A stretch of DNA of 6,036 bases. It comes from JAOAFX01 sp049700315. GTDB lineage: Bacteria > Hydrothermota > Tepidihabitantia > SM23-42 > JAOAFX01. The stretch covers positions 1 through 6,036 of the forward strand of contig JBNAVN010000094.1 in NCBI GenBank assembly GCA_049700315.1. Reading direction: 5' to 3'. Made by a program: the position numbers and the translations under genes. The notes beneath the pieces are model-generated. The model made no database searches and was not told the DNA's origin. It was given only the letters and a program-made list of their open reading frames with translations. This document shows, piece by piece, positions 1 to 6,031 of the stretch; within the stretch, counting starts at the first letter, position 1; each line of letters opens with the position of its first letter.

Positions 1-890
1 AGATAGAAAGAGCGACCCTTTATGCTTTTTAGAGCCTGTTCAGATGTTATTGAATAAATAAAATCCTGAATACCAGAAATATCGCAGGCTAATGGAATAC
101 AGGGGCTATTATTTAAGATTGTATCATTGTTATCCTTTATTGCCGTAAGTGCCTCGTCAATTGCTTTTTCCTCCAATTTAAGATTATATATACAAGCAGA
201 TATACCCGCGGTTGTCTTTGAATGATGATACAATGGAATATCAGGACGGTCAATATAAGCCGAAGAAGGAATTGTAAGTGTAAATTTCTCCAGGAGGAAT
301 TGAAACTTTATTATTAGTTTATTTAGATCTGTTTCATCCTTTAACTGCTTCAAGTCATTAGTGAATTCTTTCCAGAGTGATAAATATGACTGATTATTTA
401 TTGCATCAGATTTATTATCTTTAGGAAACAACAGAGTCAGATTAAAGGAAAGCGGCAAAAGGGGAACAAATTTATATTGAATTTTTCTTTCGTCAGGAAA
501 CAGCATTGAAAATATAGAGATTAAAGGTTCTTTAGTCGTTTCTGCCTCTGCGATATCGGTTCTATCCCTACGCTCACCAGATGATAACCAATCTGCAAGG
601 GTAAGGATTTTGACTAAATAGCGGTAACTGTCAGGCGCAGAATCAGGTTTATGATGATATAACACGATATTTTCTATCAATGGAAATTTATTATTAAATG
701 TCTCACGGATAAATCGACCTGAATACAGAACATGGAAATGGTGGTATTTACTTTTATAATCAGGACAACAACTCGGCATTAATCTTTTATCTTCTTCAGA
801 TAACTCTACACCCGTCCGCTGGTAAAACTTGCCTATATCATGCAACAATGCGGCGAGGATAAGGGATTGTAATTCTTCAGAATTATTCAT
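1..890 (-). CDS. cas10: Cas10/Csm1, type III-A CRISPR effector large subunit (N-terminal 296 codons, runs off the left edge)
   Basis: Cas10 is the large subunit of the Csm interference complex. In this family the HD domain cuts single-stranded DNA and the paired Palm domains turn ATP into cyclic oligoadenylate messengers. My reverse-strand translation is open from ATG 890 to the edge. It shows the HD nuclease motif LLHDIGKFYQRTG (HD at residues 17-18), the second HD-domain histidine pair YHHKP (78-82), LADWLSSGERRD (98-109), the Csm1-type HHSKTTAGI stretch near 222, and the opening of the first Palm domain, DISGIQDFIYSITSE (from 270) followed by GRSFYL. These favour Csm1 (III-A) over Cmr2. 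The family usually has 700-850 residues, so the zinc ribbon and the GGDD cyclase motif lie outside the window. The start is fixed by a Shine-Dalgarno GAGGTG at 903-898, seven bases before the ATG. The ATG overlaps the upstream HEPN remnant's stop in ATGA, which suggests translational coupling. Confidence 0.95.
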   Translation of the reverse strand, partial: MNNSEELQSLILAALLHDIGKFYQRTGVELSEEDKRLMPSCCPDYKSKYHHFHVLYSGRFIRETFNNKFPLIENIVLYHHKPDSAPDSYRYLVKILTLADWLSSGERRDRTDIAEAETTKEPLISIFSMLFPDERKIQYKFVPLLPLSFNLTLLFPKDNKSDAINNQSYLSLWKEFTNDLKQLKDETDLNKLIIKFQFLLEKFTLTIPSSAYIDRPDIPLYHHSKTTAGISACIYNLKLEEKAIDEALTAIKDNNDTILNNSPCIPLACDISGIQDFIYSITSEQALKSIKGRSFY

Positions 891-1054
891 ATTGCTACAC
901 CTCTATCAGCAAGACTTTCTATTGCAATCTGGAAGTTTCTTAAGGCACTATCCTGAATCTGCCAGTCATTGGAGAATTTTTCTCTCCCTGCGTCACGAAT
1001 TATCTTTAATTTAGCCAGTGCATCTTTGAAAATCTTTATTTTCAATGACTTCAT
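887..1054 (-). pseudogene. Truncated HEPN (HepT/DUF86-like) toxin remnant, 55 residues
   Basis: This short frame matches the first half of HepT-like HEPN proteins, which are normally about 130-145 residues. It has a lysine-rich first helix (ALAKLKIIRDAGREKF), then SNDWQIQDSALRNFQIAIES, which corresponds to the family's RNLQLAIEA helix. It stops after LADRGVAI, before the third and fourth helices, so the RX4HXY RNase motif is missing and ribonuclease activity is not expected. It follows the MNT gene, as the toxin does in HEPN/MNT pairs. The Shine-Dalgarno AGAGGAG (1076-1070) lies inside the MNT 3' end. It is 15 bases from the ATG used here, but 11 from another ATG at 1058 in a different frame that runs for only 15 codons (MNEVIENKDF...). 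A second small indel near 1030 may therefore have split the true N-terminus. The stop TGA (889-887) overlaps the cas10 ATG. Family assignment rests on recognition, not a search. Confidence 0.7.
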
Positions 1055-1060
1055 TCATAT

Positions 1061-1501
1061 TTATTTAAACTCCTCTTTTAAAGTGGCAAAGAAATTTTTT
1101 ATCATCCATAAACGATGGTATTCAAAATCCTGATATTCTCTTATAACCCTTGTTTCAAATTTAACCCTTCTATTCTCATCTTTTGAGAAGAAGAGAGAGC
1201 CCGATTTTATTACATTAAAGGCAAGTTCGGAATCAACTTCATTCAGGATGATTAAATCCACTTCATCAGTTTTGAGAAGTTCAGTGATAATATTTATTAA
1301 ATCAATTTTGCGGCTAAAATATTCCTTAATCCCATCTTCAAGATAAATTGCAATATCTATATCGCTCAAAGGATTTGCCTCATCTCTTCCATAAGAGCCG
1401 GTAATATATGCAAAGATTGTATCATCTTCTTTATACAACCTTTCGGTGAGTCCGGGAAATAATTTTTTAATATTGTGCGTTATTGGTTGGTATTTTATCA
1501 T
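1061..1501 (-). CDS. mntA: MntA-type minimal nucleotidyltransferase (antitoxin of a HEPN/MNT module)
   Basis: This is a 146-residue protein of the DNA polymerase beta-like nucleotidyltransferase superfamily. The MntA signature GSX10DXD is exact: G35-S36, ten residues, then D47-I-D49 (ITGSYGRDEANPLSDIDIAI). The third acidic residue is probably D82 in EVDLIILNE, so the active site looks complete. In characterised HEPN/MNT modules this enzyme transfers AMP groups onto a tyrosine of the HepT RNase and silences it. The partner here, immediately downstream after a gap of a few bases, is cut short and lacks that tyrosine motif, so the enzyme may have no target or a different one. The gene sits between cas6 (29-base gap) and cas10. 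No Shine-Dalgarno precedes the ATG. A TTGACA/TACAAT promoter ends five bases upstream, which suggests a leaderless transcript that is independent of cas6. The exact symbol is by family resemblance. Confidence 0.85.
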   Translation of the reverse strand: MIKYQPITHNIKKLFPGLTERLYKEDDTIFAYITGSYGRDEANPLSDIDIAIYLEDGIKEYFSRKIDLINIITELLKTDEVDLIILNEVDSELAFNVIKSGSLFFSKDENRRVKFETRVIREYQDFEYHRLWMIKNFFATLKEEFK

Positions 1502-1506
1502 ATTTT

Positions 1507-1535
1507 ATTGTAAATAATATCTTTCACGATGTCAA
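1507..1535 (-). promoter_or_regulatory. Internal promoter for mntA, overlapping the cas6 stop codon
   Basis: On the minus strand a perfect TTGACA (1535-1530) is followed after 17 bases by TACAAT (1512-1507). The mntA ATG begins five bases later, so a start site at the usual distance falls on or beside the ATG. The -35 box includes the cas6 TGA stop. No Shine-Dalgarno is present. This would let the MNT gene and cas10 be expressed apart from cas6. The evidence is sequence match only. Confidence 0.6.
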
Positions 1536-2448
1536 TACTGCATTATTCTATATTTGCCCATTCCAAAGGCAGTATTTTTACCGATATGGAGGACTTCGCC
1601 GGCCTTTAAGTATGGATAAAATGGGCTCAAATCCCCTTCATAAATAACAGTGCCGATGAATCCATCCATTGGCACACTCTTTTTCTGCCTGCCTGAATAT
1701 CTTTCCCAGTGCTGAAATTTGAAGAATTCCAATTTCGTCTTTATGGTGGTTGCCTTTTTTAATAAATTGCTGAAATCAATATTGAATGTCTCATTGCAAT
1801 GAAAATATGAAAGAAGGTATATTCTCCTTAAGAGATTGGGGACAATTTTTCTAAATTCAGGGTTTCTTACAACTTCACCCTGTTGGACTATTCGGGTTGG
1901 AGTCTGGAACTCAATACTTATGGAATCTATTTTGCGTTTAGGAACAGAAAAATCTAATTTTTCAGATTTGGTTTTTTCTTTTAAGGTTTTCGTTTTGCCA
2001 TCATAAATAATACCATTTTTTTGCTTAATCGCAACAAGATTGACTTTTGTTTTTTCTTGCCCAGCCCTGTTTCACCAATCATCTCAAATGCGTATATAAA
2101 ATACAGCAGATAATCAATTGACTTACCAATAAGTAAAAGATTAAAGATGAGTTCATCGTGTTTTTTATACTCGGTTTTGCTGTCTAAAGGAGGCTCTATT
2201 ACAAAAGGATGTGGTATATGTTCATATTTCCGCATAATTTTTGAACCTTCAGGAACAGGAGTTTCAAATACATAAGTATAAACACATTTTGTTTTTAGAA
2301 GGCATTCTTTGCATTCTTTATTTTTGAATGGGCAGACAATCTTCCTGAATACATTGCCGAATGCACCCCTAACCATTGAACCTTTAAATGGAGGTAAGAA
2401 TAATTCATCTGTTATACTGAAATGTATATTCAGTTTTGTTATTTCCAT
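1532..2448 (-). pseudogene. cas6: Cas6 CRISPR RNA endoribonuclease, interrupted by a one-base frameshift
   Basis: Cas6 cuts the CRISPR precursor transcript within each repeat to give crRNAs. The 5' part (2448 to about 2050) reads MEITKLNIHFSI..., then FKGSMVRGAFGNVFRKIV, and a four-cysteine cluster C39, C46, C49, C55 followed by a Tyr and a Phe-Glu. This is the N-terminal pattern of the RAMP family with the Cas6_C domain. The 3' part reads SGRQKKSVPMDGFIGTVIYE and ends in the glycine-rich GEVLHIGKNTAFGMGKY RNA-binding loop, whose His is a plausible active-site residue. The 5' frame runs on to a stop at 1981. The 3' part is in the -1 frame and is open from 2050 to the TGA at 1532. Adding one base to the six-T run at 2050-2055 (A6 in the message) joins them as ...GLGKKKTKVNLV... 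into a 305-residue protein of normal length. ATG 2448 is preferred over GTG 2466, which lies in the promoter. This may be a real lesion, a homopolymer sequencing error, or slippage. Confidence 0.85.
2050..2055 (-). other. Frameshift site in cas6 (six-base homopolymer)
   Basis: A run of six T on the plus strand (A6 in the message, context AAG AAA AAA CAA) is where the two halves of cas6 change frame. A seventh A restores one continuous reading frame. The in-frame heptamer is G AAA AAA, not the classic A AAA AAG, so efficient ribosomal -1 slippage is not obvious. Polymerase slippage or a base-calling error fits as well. Confidence 0.8.
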
Positions 2449-2457
2449 TATTATGCT

Positions 2458-2486
2458 ATTATACACAGTTAAAGTATGAATGTCAA
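2458..2486 (-). promoter_or_regulatory. Consensus-perfect sigma-70-type promoter for the cas6 operon
   Basis: The minus strand carries TTGACA (2486-2481), a 17-base spacer, and TATAAT (2463-2458), with no mismatch to the vegetative consensus. The cas6 ATG (2448) starts nine bases after the -10 box, leaving a leader of about three bases or none, and no Shine-Dalgarno is present. This also settles the cas6 start, since the in-frame GTG at 2466 lies in the spacer. It is probably the main promoter for cas6, mntA, the HEPN remnant and cas10. No operator overlaps it that I can see. Confidence 0.85.
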
Positions 2487-2526
2487 GGATTTGATTTTGG
2501 TTCGTTCGCTAAAAATTAAAATTAGA

Positions 2527-2554
2527 TTGACCATATTTAGGATATACTTAAAAT
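2527..2554 (+). promoter_or_regulatory. Candidate rightward promoter with no obvious gene
   Basis: TTGACC (2527-2532), a 16-base spacer and TAAAAT (2549-2554) are each one base from consensus. A start near 2561 would give a leader of roughly 19 bases before the Shine-Dalgarno-led ATG at 2580. This differs from the leaderless layout of the three other promoters here. The evidence is weaker than for those, since the region is very AT-rich. Confidence 0.4.
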
Positions 2555-2568
2555 GCAATAAAGTGTTG

Positions 2569-2594
2569 TAGGAGGCACTATGGCTAAATTATGA
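2569..2594 (+). other. Strong Shine-Dalgarno with a four-codon frame (M-A-K-L-stop)
   Basis: TAGGAGG (2569-2575) lies four bases before ATG 2580, the strongest ribosome binding site in the spacer. The frame stops after four codons, at TGA 2592-2594. That stop overlaps an ATG at 2591 whose frame gives nine codons (MSIQFICLD) and ends at 2620. I know no product for either. The likeliest readings are the preserved 5' end of a deleted gene or a leader peptide of a small RNA. Confidence 0.35.
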
Positions 2595-2630
2595 GTATAC
2601 AATTCATCTGCCTTGATTAATCCAAGACTT

Positions 2631-2666
2631 GAACATCTGAACAATTGTTCAAGTGTTCAGATGTTC
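2631..2666. repeat. Nested inverted repeat (13-bp arms plus an inner 14-bp palindrome)
   Basis: GAACATCTGAACA (2631-2643) is exactly complementary in reverse to 2654-2666, with a 10-base loop. A second perfect palindrome, TGAACAATTGTTCA (2638-2651), overlaps the left arm and the loop, so two alternative hairpins are possible. The GAACA/TGTTC units occur four times in 36 bases. The element could be an operator for a dimeric regulator, or an RNA hairpin. As a terminator it is weak, because only TTT follows before the sequence turns mixed. It lies about 130 bases upstream of the transporter start. Confidence 0.75.
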
Positions 2667-2761
2667 TTTAAGTTGATTCAGGGAAAATCAGGATGGGAAA
2701 ACTGCAGGAAAAAAGTCAAATCAAGGAAAAATGAAATGAAAGGGATTTACCGTAAACATCC

Positions 2762-2789
2762 TTGACATCCATTGGTATTTAAATATCAT
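2762..2789 (+). promoter_or_regulatory. Promoter for the anion transporter gene, leaderless layout
   Basis: TTGACA (2762-2767) is followed by 16 bases and TATCAT (2784-2789). The ATG at 2796 lies exactly where transcription would be expected to start (six bases after the -10 box). The only Shine-Dalgarno-like sequence is AAGG, two bases from the ATG and too close to work well. This argues against the longer TTG start at 2772, which falls between the two promoter boxes. Confidence 0.7.
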
Positions 2790-2795
2790 AAGGTA

Positions 2796-4304
2796 ATGGA
2801 AGATATAGAAGAGAAGATTTCGCCGGCTGAAGAAAGGTTTGAACAGAACAGAAAAACCATTGGATTTTTTCTTGGACCCATCATATTTGTAGTATTATTA
2901 TTACTTCCGATGTCCAGTCTTTCAAAGAATGCCCATTATCTCTCGGCAATACTGGGCTGGGTGGTGATATGGTGGATAACAGAACCAGTTCCAATACCAA
3001 TCACTGCACTTCTGGGAACCGGACTCTGTGTGATCTTGGGTGTTGATAGTATGAAAAAGATATTTGCACCATTTGCTGACCCAATCATATTTTTGTTCAT
3101 CGGCAGTTTTATCATTGCCAGGGCGATGATGGTACACAGACTTGACCGAAGGTTTGCATTCCATATTTTATCAATACCAGGTGTTGGTAAGAATAGTAAT
3201 CTGATTCTTTTTACACTCGGCCTTGTTGCAGTTGTAATTTCAATGTGGGTGAGTAATACTGCAACAACCGCAATGCTTTATCCGATTGGGCTTGGAATCC
3301 TCAATACGATTGCCCATTTACATTCAAAGGATGTTAAAAAATTGAAATATTCAACCGGATTGATGCTCATAATTGCTTATGGTGCATCGGTTGGTGGCAT
3401 TGGCACACCAGTAGGAACACCACCAAATCTTATTGGTCTCGGTATGATAAAACAACTTTTGGGAAAGAATATTACATTCTTCAGATGGATGATTTTTGCC
3501 ATTCCTATGGTTATCATAATGTATATTGTGCTATTTTTATTACTCAGGTTATTGTTTCCGCCTGAATTTAAAGAACTATCAGGGATTGATGAGTATGTAG
3601 CAAAAGAGAAAAAGGCAATGGGTAGGATTTCAGCAGGGGAGAGGAATGTTTTGATCGCATTTTTGATAACGGTATTTTTATGGGTCTTTCCAGGTGTTTT
3701 GGCGATATTATTTGGTTCTGACGCTGAGATTTGTAAATGGTGGGAGGCACACATTCCAGAAGGGCTGGCAGCAATAATTGGTGCGATAATTCTCTTTATC
3801 CTGCCGCTTGAATGGAAAGAAAGAAAAGGGACTATCACCTGGAAAGAGGCGGTCAATATTGATTGGGGGACGATTTTATTATTTGGTGGTGGATTGTCCC
3901 TGGGAAGTTTGATGTTTTCAACCGGGCTGGCTGAGAATATCGGAAAGGGAATTCTCAATCTCACCGGTGCAAAGAGCCTTTTTGCCATAACTGCGATATC
4001 AATATTGCTTGCCATACTTACAAGCGAACTCACATCAAATACCGCTTCAGCAAATATGGTTATTCCGATTATGATTTCGCTCTCTGTTGCGGCAAATGTA
4101 AATCCCTTAGTCCCGGCGCTCGGTGCCTGTCTTGGTTCAAGTTATGGATTTATGCTTCCAGTTTCCACGCCCCCAAATGCGATAATTTATGGTTCTGGCT
4201 ATGTACCGATAACACGAATGATAAGGGCAGGAATCATCTTTGATTTTTTAGGGTTTTTAATAATCCTTGCCGGCGTATTCCTTCTTCTGCCTTTGATTGA
4301 ATAG
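2796..4304 (+). CDS. SLC13/DASS family sodium-coupled anion (di-/tricarboxylate or sulfate) symporter
   Basis: This is a complete 502-residue inner-membrane transporter of the divalent anion:sodium symporter family, which moves succinate, malate, citrate or sulfate with sodium. Both sodium/substrate motifs are present in the two inverted halves: SNTATTAML (SNT at 153-155) with VGTPPNLIG (206-214), and SNTASANMVIPI (SNT at 414-416) with STPPNAIIYG (457-466). About eleven hydrophobic segments follow a charged cytoplasmic N-terminus, with a basic loop near 260-285 between the halves. The key motif residues are intact. Substrate cannot be told from sequence. ATG 2796 is chosen over TTG 2772 because the upstream start lies inside the promoter, and the family usually begins with a short charged leader such as MEDIEEK. 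The TAG stop is nine bases before the next gene, so the two may share a transcript. No functional link to the CRISPR genes on the other strand is evident. Confidence 0.92.
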   Translation: MEDIEEKISPAEERFEQNRKTIGFFLGPIIFVVLLLLPMSSLSKNAHYLSAILGWVVIWWITEPVPIPITALLGTGLCVILGVDSMKKIFAPFADPIIFLFIGSFIIARAMMVHRLDRRFAFHILSIPGVGKNSNLILFTLGLVAVVISMWVSNTATTAMLYPIGLGILNTIAHLHSKDVKKLKYSTGLMLIIAYGASVGGIGTPVGTPPNLIGLGMIKQLLGKNITFFRWMIFAIPMVIIMYIVLFLLLRLLFPPEFKELSGIDEYVAKEKKAMGRISAGERNVLIAFLITVFLWVFPGVLAILFGSDAEICKWWEAHIPEGLAAIIGAIILFILPLEWKERKGTITWKEAVNIDWGTILLFGGGLSLGSLMFSTGLAENIGKGILNLTGAKSLFAITAISILLAILTSELTSNTASANMVIPIMISLSVAANVNPLVPALGACLGSSYGFMLPVSTPPNAIIYGSGYVPITRMIRAGIIFDFLGFLIILAGVFLLLPLIE

Positions 4305-4313
4305 ATAAAAGTT

Positions 4314-4865
4314 ATGAAGAAAATTTCTTTTTTACTTTTATTTTTTAATTATCTTTTTGCGGGTAACTTTGTCTTTAATGGGAATTTTGAAGACTCGGTC
4401 AATTACTGGAATCCATATGCCCAGGGTGAGACATATACGATAACTACCGACAAAATATATGAAGAAGACCCGGATTCAGAAGTTTGTGTGGGCAGACTTG
4501 ATAAATTGGAAACCGCAATCCATCAAACTTTTTATGTTCCAGAACTTATCCTTGATTTTTCTTTTAAGGCAAAACTATATGCAAAAAGTTACGATACACT
4601 CCATCCCCATCCTGCAATATCTTCTATAATTCTTTCTTATCTTGATATTGATGAGAATATTCTTGGAGAGACCCGTATCTTCAGATATGCAGAAAGTCTT
4701 TACTGGAATCCATCACCGATACTACATCTCATTGAAATATCAGATACAAACTGGTTTAATTATACACTCAATATTGCTGATGAACTCTATAATCTACCAG
4801 GTATAAACCCAACAGACATTGCAAAATTGAGAATCATTCTTTATGCCCGCTCTTATGGGTGTTGA
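4314..4865 (+). CDS. Secreted protein, N-terminal part up to an in-frame TGA
   Basis: The 183 residues before the stop begin with a signal peptide (MKKISFLLLFFNYLFAG, cleavage probably after the alanine or glycine). They continue as a beta-rich domain whose opening NFVFNGNFEDSVNYWNPY and later aromatic and Asn-rich stretches resemble carbohydrate-binding-module-like jelly rolls in surface proteins. The frame ends at TGA 4863-4865 (ARSYGC-stop). The same frame continues uninterrupted with PGHAEAKVFADDITLSY, which looks like the last strand of this same domain, so the stop appears to cut one protein in two. The start follows the transporter stop by nine bases. No Shine-Dalgarno is seen. TAGATA (4302-4307) sits six bases before the ATG and could be a weak -10 box, but no good -35 accompanies it. 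No specific function can be assigned. Confidence 0.75.
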   Translation: MKKISFLLLFFNYLFAGNFVFNGNFEDSVNYWNPYAQGETYTITTDKIYEEDPDSEVCVGRLDKLETAIHQTFYVPELILDFSFKAKLYAKSYDTLHPHPAISSIILSYLDIDENILGETRIFRYAESLYWNPSPILHLIEISDTNWFNYTLNIADELYNLPGINPTDIAKLRIILYARSYGC

Positions 4866-4880
4866 CCAGGGCACGCTGAG

Positions 4881-4894
4881 GCGAAGGTCTTCGC
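4881..4894 (+). other. Short hairpin just downstream of the in-frame TGA
   Basis: GCGAA (4881-4885) pairs with TTCGC (4890-4894) across a GGTC loop. The loop begins 21 bases after the TGA at 4863-4865. Size and position are loosely like bacterial SECIS elements, but the stem is very short and could be chance. Confidence 0.2.
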
Positions 4895-6003
4895 TGATGA
4901 TATAACCCTCTCTTATACAGACAGTTCTGCACATTGCACCCTGATTTCATATTTTATTGATGATTCCTCAGGAAATTGTAATGGCATTTTAGATCCGGGT
5001 GAAGAGATAGGACTTTTTTATCTATTAAGGAATGTCGGTGGTACTGATATTCAGAATTTGACCGGGATTCTTACAACTTCTTCGCCATATATCTCCATTA
5101 CAAATGGCAGTGTATACTTTGGTAATGTCTTGATTGATTCTCTGGTAAAAAATTCAAACCCTTTCAGGATTCAGGCATTGCCTAACACACCTCAGGGAAC
5201 AGGTACTTATCTTGATTTGATATTAAGCGCGAACGCAAATATTTTTGATACAATCAGGATAAAGATTATTGTCGGAAAGAAAGACTATCTTGTATGGGAC
5301 CCGGACCGGAATAATTCAAGTGGACCTGTGATACATTCAATACTGCAGATTCCTGGATATAATGGCGATTATGTAGATGCACAATTTTATTCATTTGAAC
5401 ATTTAAAAAATTATAAATCGTTATTTATCTGCACAGGTGTTGCCTATGAGAATTATGTATTATTCAGAGATTGTTATGAAGTAGCAAAGATTCGGGATTT
5501 TATTGAAAATGGCGGTAATGCATATCTTGAAGGTGGTGAATGCTGGGCTTTTGACCCATTCGTAATGTATGGTTTCAATTTCAATCCTTATTTTGGCATC
5601 AAACCACTAAATGATGGATATACAAATATAGGACCGATTGAAGGAGTAAATAATACATTTACTGACCATATGCTATTCAGATATAATGGAGAGAATTTTT
5701 ATCTTGATGTGATTGACTCTACAAACACAGGATTCAGAATATTTTATGACCAGGATGATTATTATTATTGTGGTGTGGCAAATATTGCAGACAATTATAG
5801 AACGGTTGGTGTATCATTTGAACTTTCCGGACTTGTAGATAATGAGCCATCAACAAAGGCAGTTCTGCTTGATTCAATTATGCACTTCTTTGGGATAAAT
5901 CTTGTAGGAATAAAAGACAAATCAAATTCGCAATTCACATTCCAAAATCCGCAATTAGAAATCTATCCCAATCCATTCAGAAATCACTTAACAATCAGAT
6001 GGC

Positions 6004-6031
6004 AGATAGGAGATAGGAGAAAGCAGATAAA
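6004..6031 (+). repeat. Degenerate seven-base tandem repeat inside the sorting domain
   Basis: Four adjacent heptamers, AGATAGG, AGATAGG, AGAAAGC and AGATAAA, are read in frame as QIGDRRKQIK. Just upstream, CGCAATT occurs at 5929-5935 and again at 5950-5956. Such simple repeats inside a coding region suggest local repeat expansion. The array may continue beyond the window edge. Confidence 0.5.

Larger units (their letters stand above)
2449..2795. other. Divergent regulatory spacer without a long gene
   Basis: About 350 bases separate the cas6 and transporter start codons. From left to right the spacer holds the leftward cas6 promoter, a rightward promoter with a strong ribosome binding site but only a four-codon frame, a nested palindrome (2631-2666), a purine-rich stretch (about 2680-2745), and the rightward transporter promoter. 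I see no protein-coding frame of note on either strand and no CRISPR repeat units. It may carry a decayed gene or a small untranslated RNA. Confidence 0.7.

Noticed and set aside
829..1014. A 61-codon open frame on the plus strand
   Set aside because: It lies across the cas10 start and the HEPN remnant on the opposite strand, both of which have family motifs, so it is a shadow.
2464..2466. GTG start for cas6, giving a six-residue extension
   Set aside because: It lies between the -35 and -10 boxes of a perfect promoter, so it would not be in the main transcript. The family aligns from MEITKL.
2631..2670. Rho-independent terminator
   Set aside because: The stem is AT-rich and the U tract is only three bases before AAG, so it does not fit a strong intrinsic terminator.
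2500..2770. CRISPR array or leader in the spacer next to cas6
   Set aside because: No unit of 25-40 bases recurs. The only repeats are the GAACA/TGTTC palindromes.
2772..2774. TTG start for the transporter, giving an eight-residue extension
   Set aside because: It falls between the TTGACA and TATCAT boxes and has no Shine-Dalgarno. ATG 2796 fits the expected transcript start.
3377..4033. A 218-codon open frame on the minus strand opposite the transporter gene
   Set aside because: It is antisense to a strongly conserved DASS protein with intact motifs. Its translation shows no recognisable domain, and there is no promoter or ribosome binding site for it.
4863..4865. Genome-wide reassignment of TGA (to Trp or Gly) as the explanation of the in-frame TGA
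   Set aside because: Cas10 and the transporter use TGG for Trp throughout and contain no internal TGA. Cas6 and the HEPN remnant end properly at TGA.
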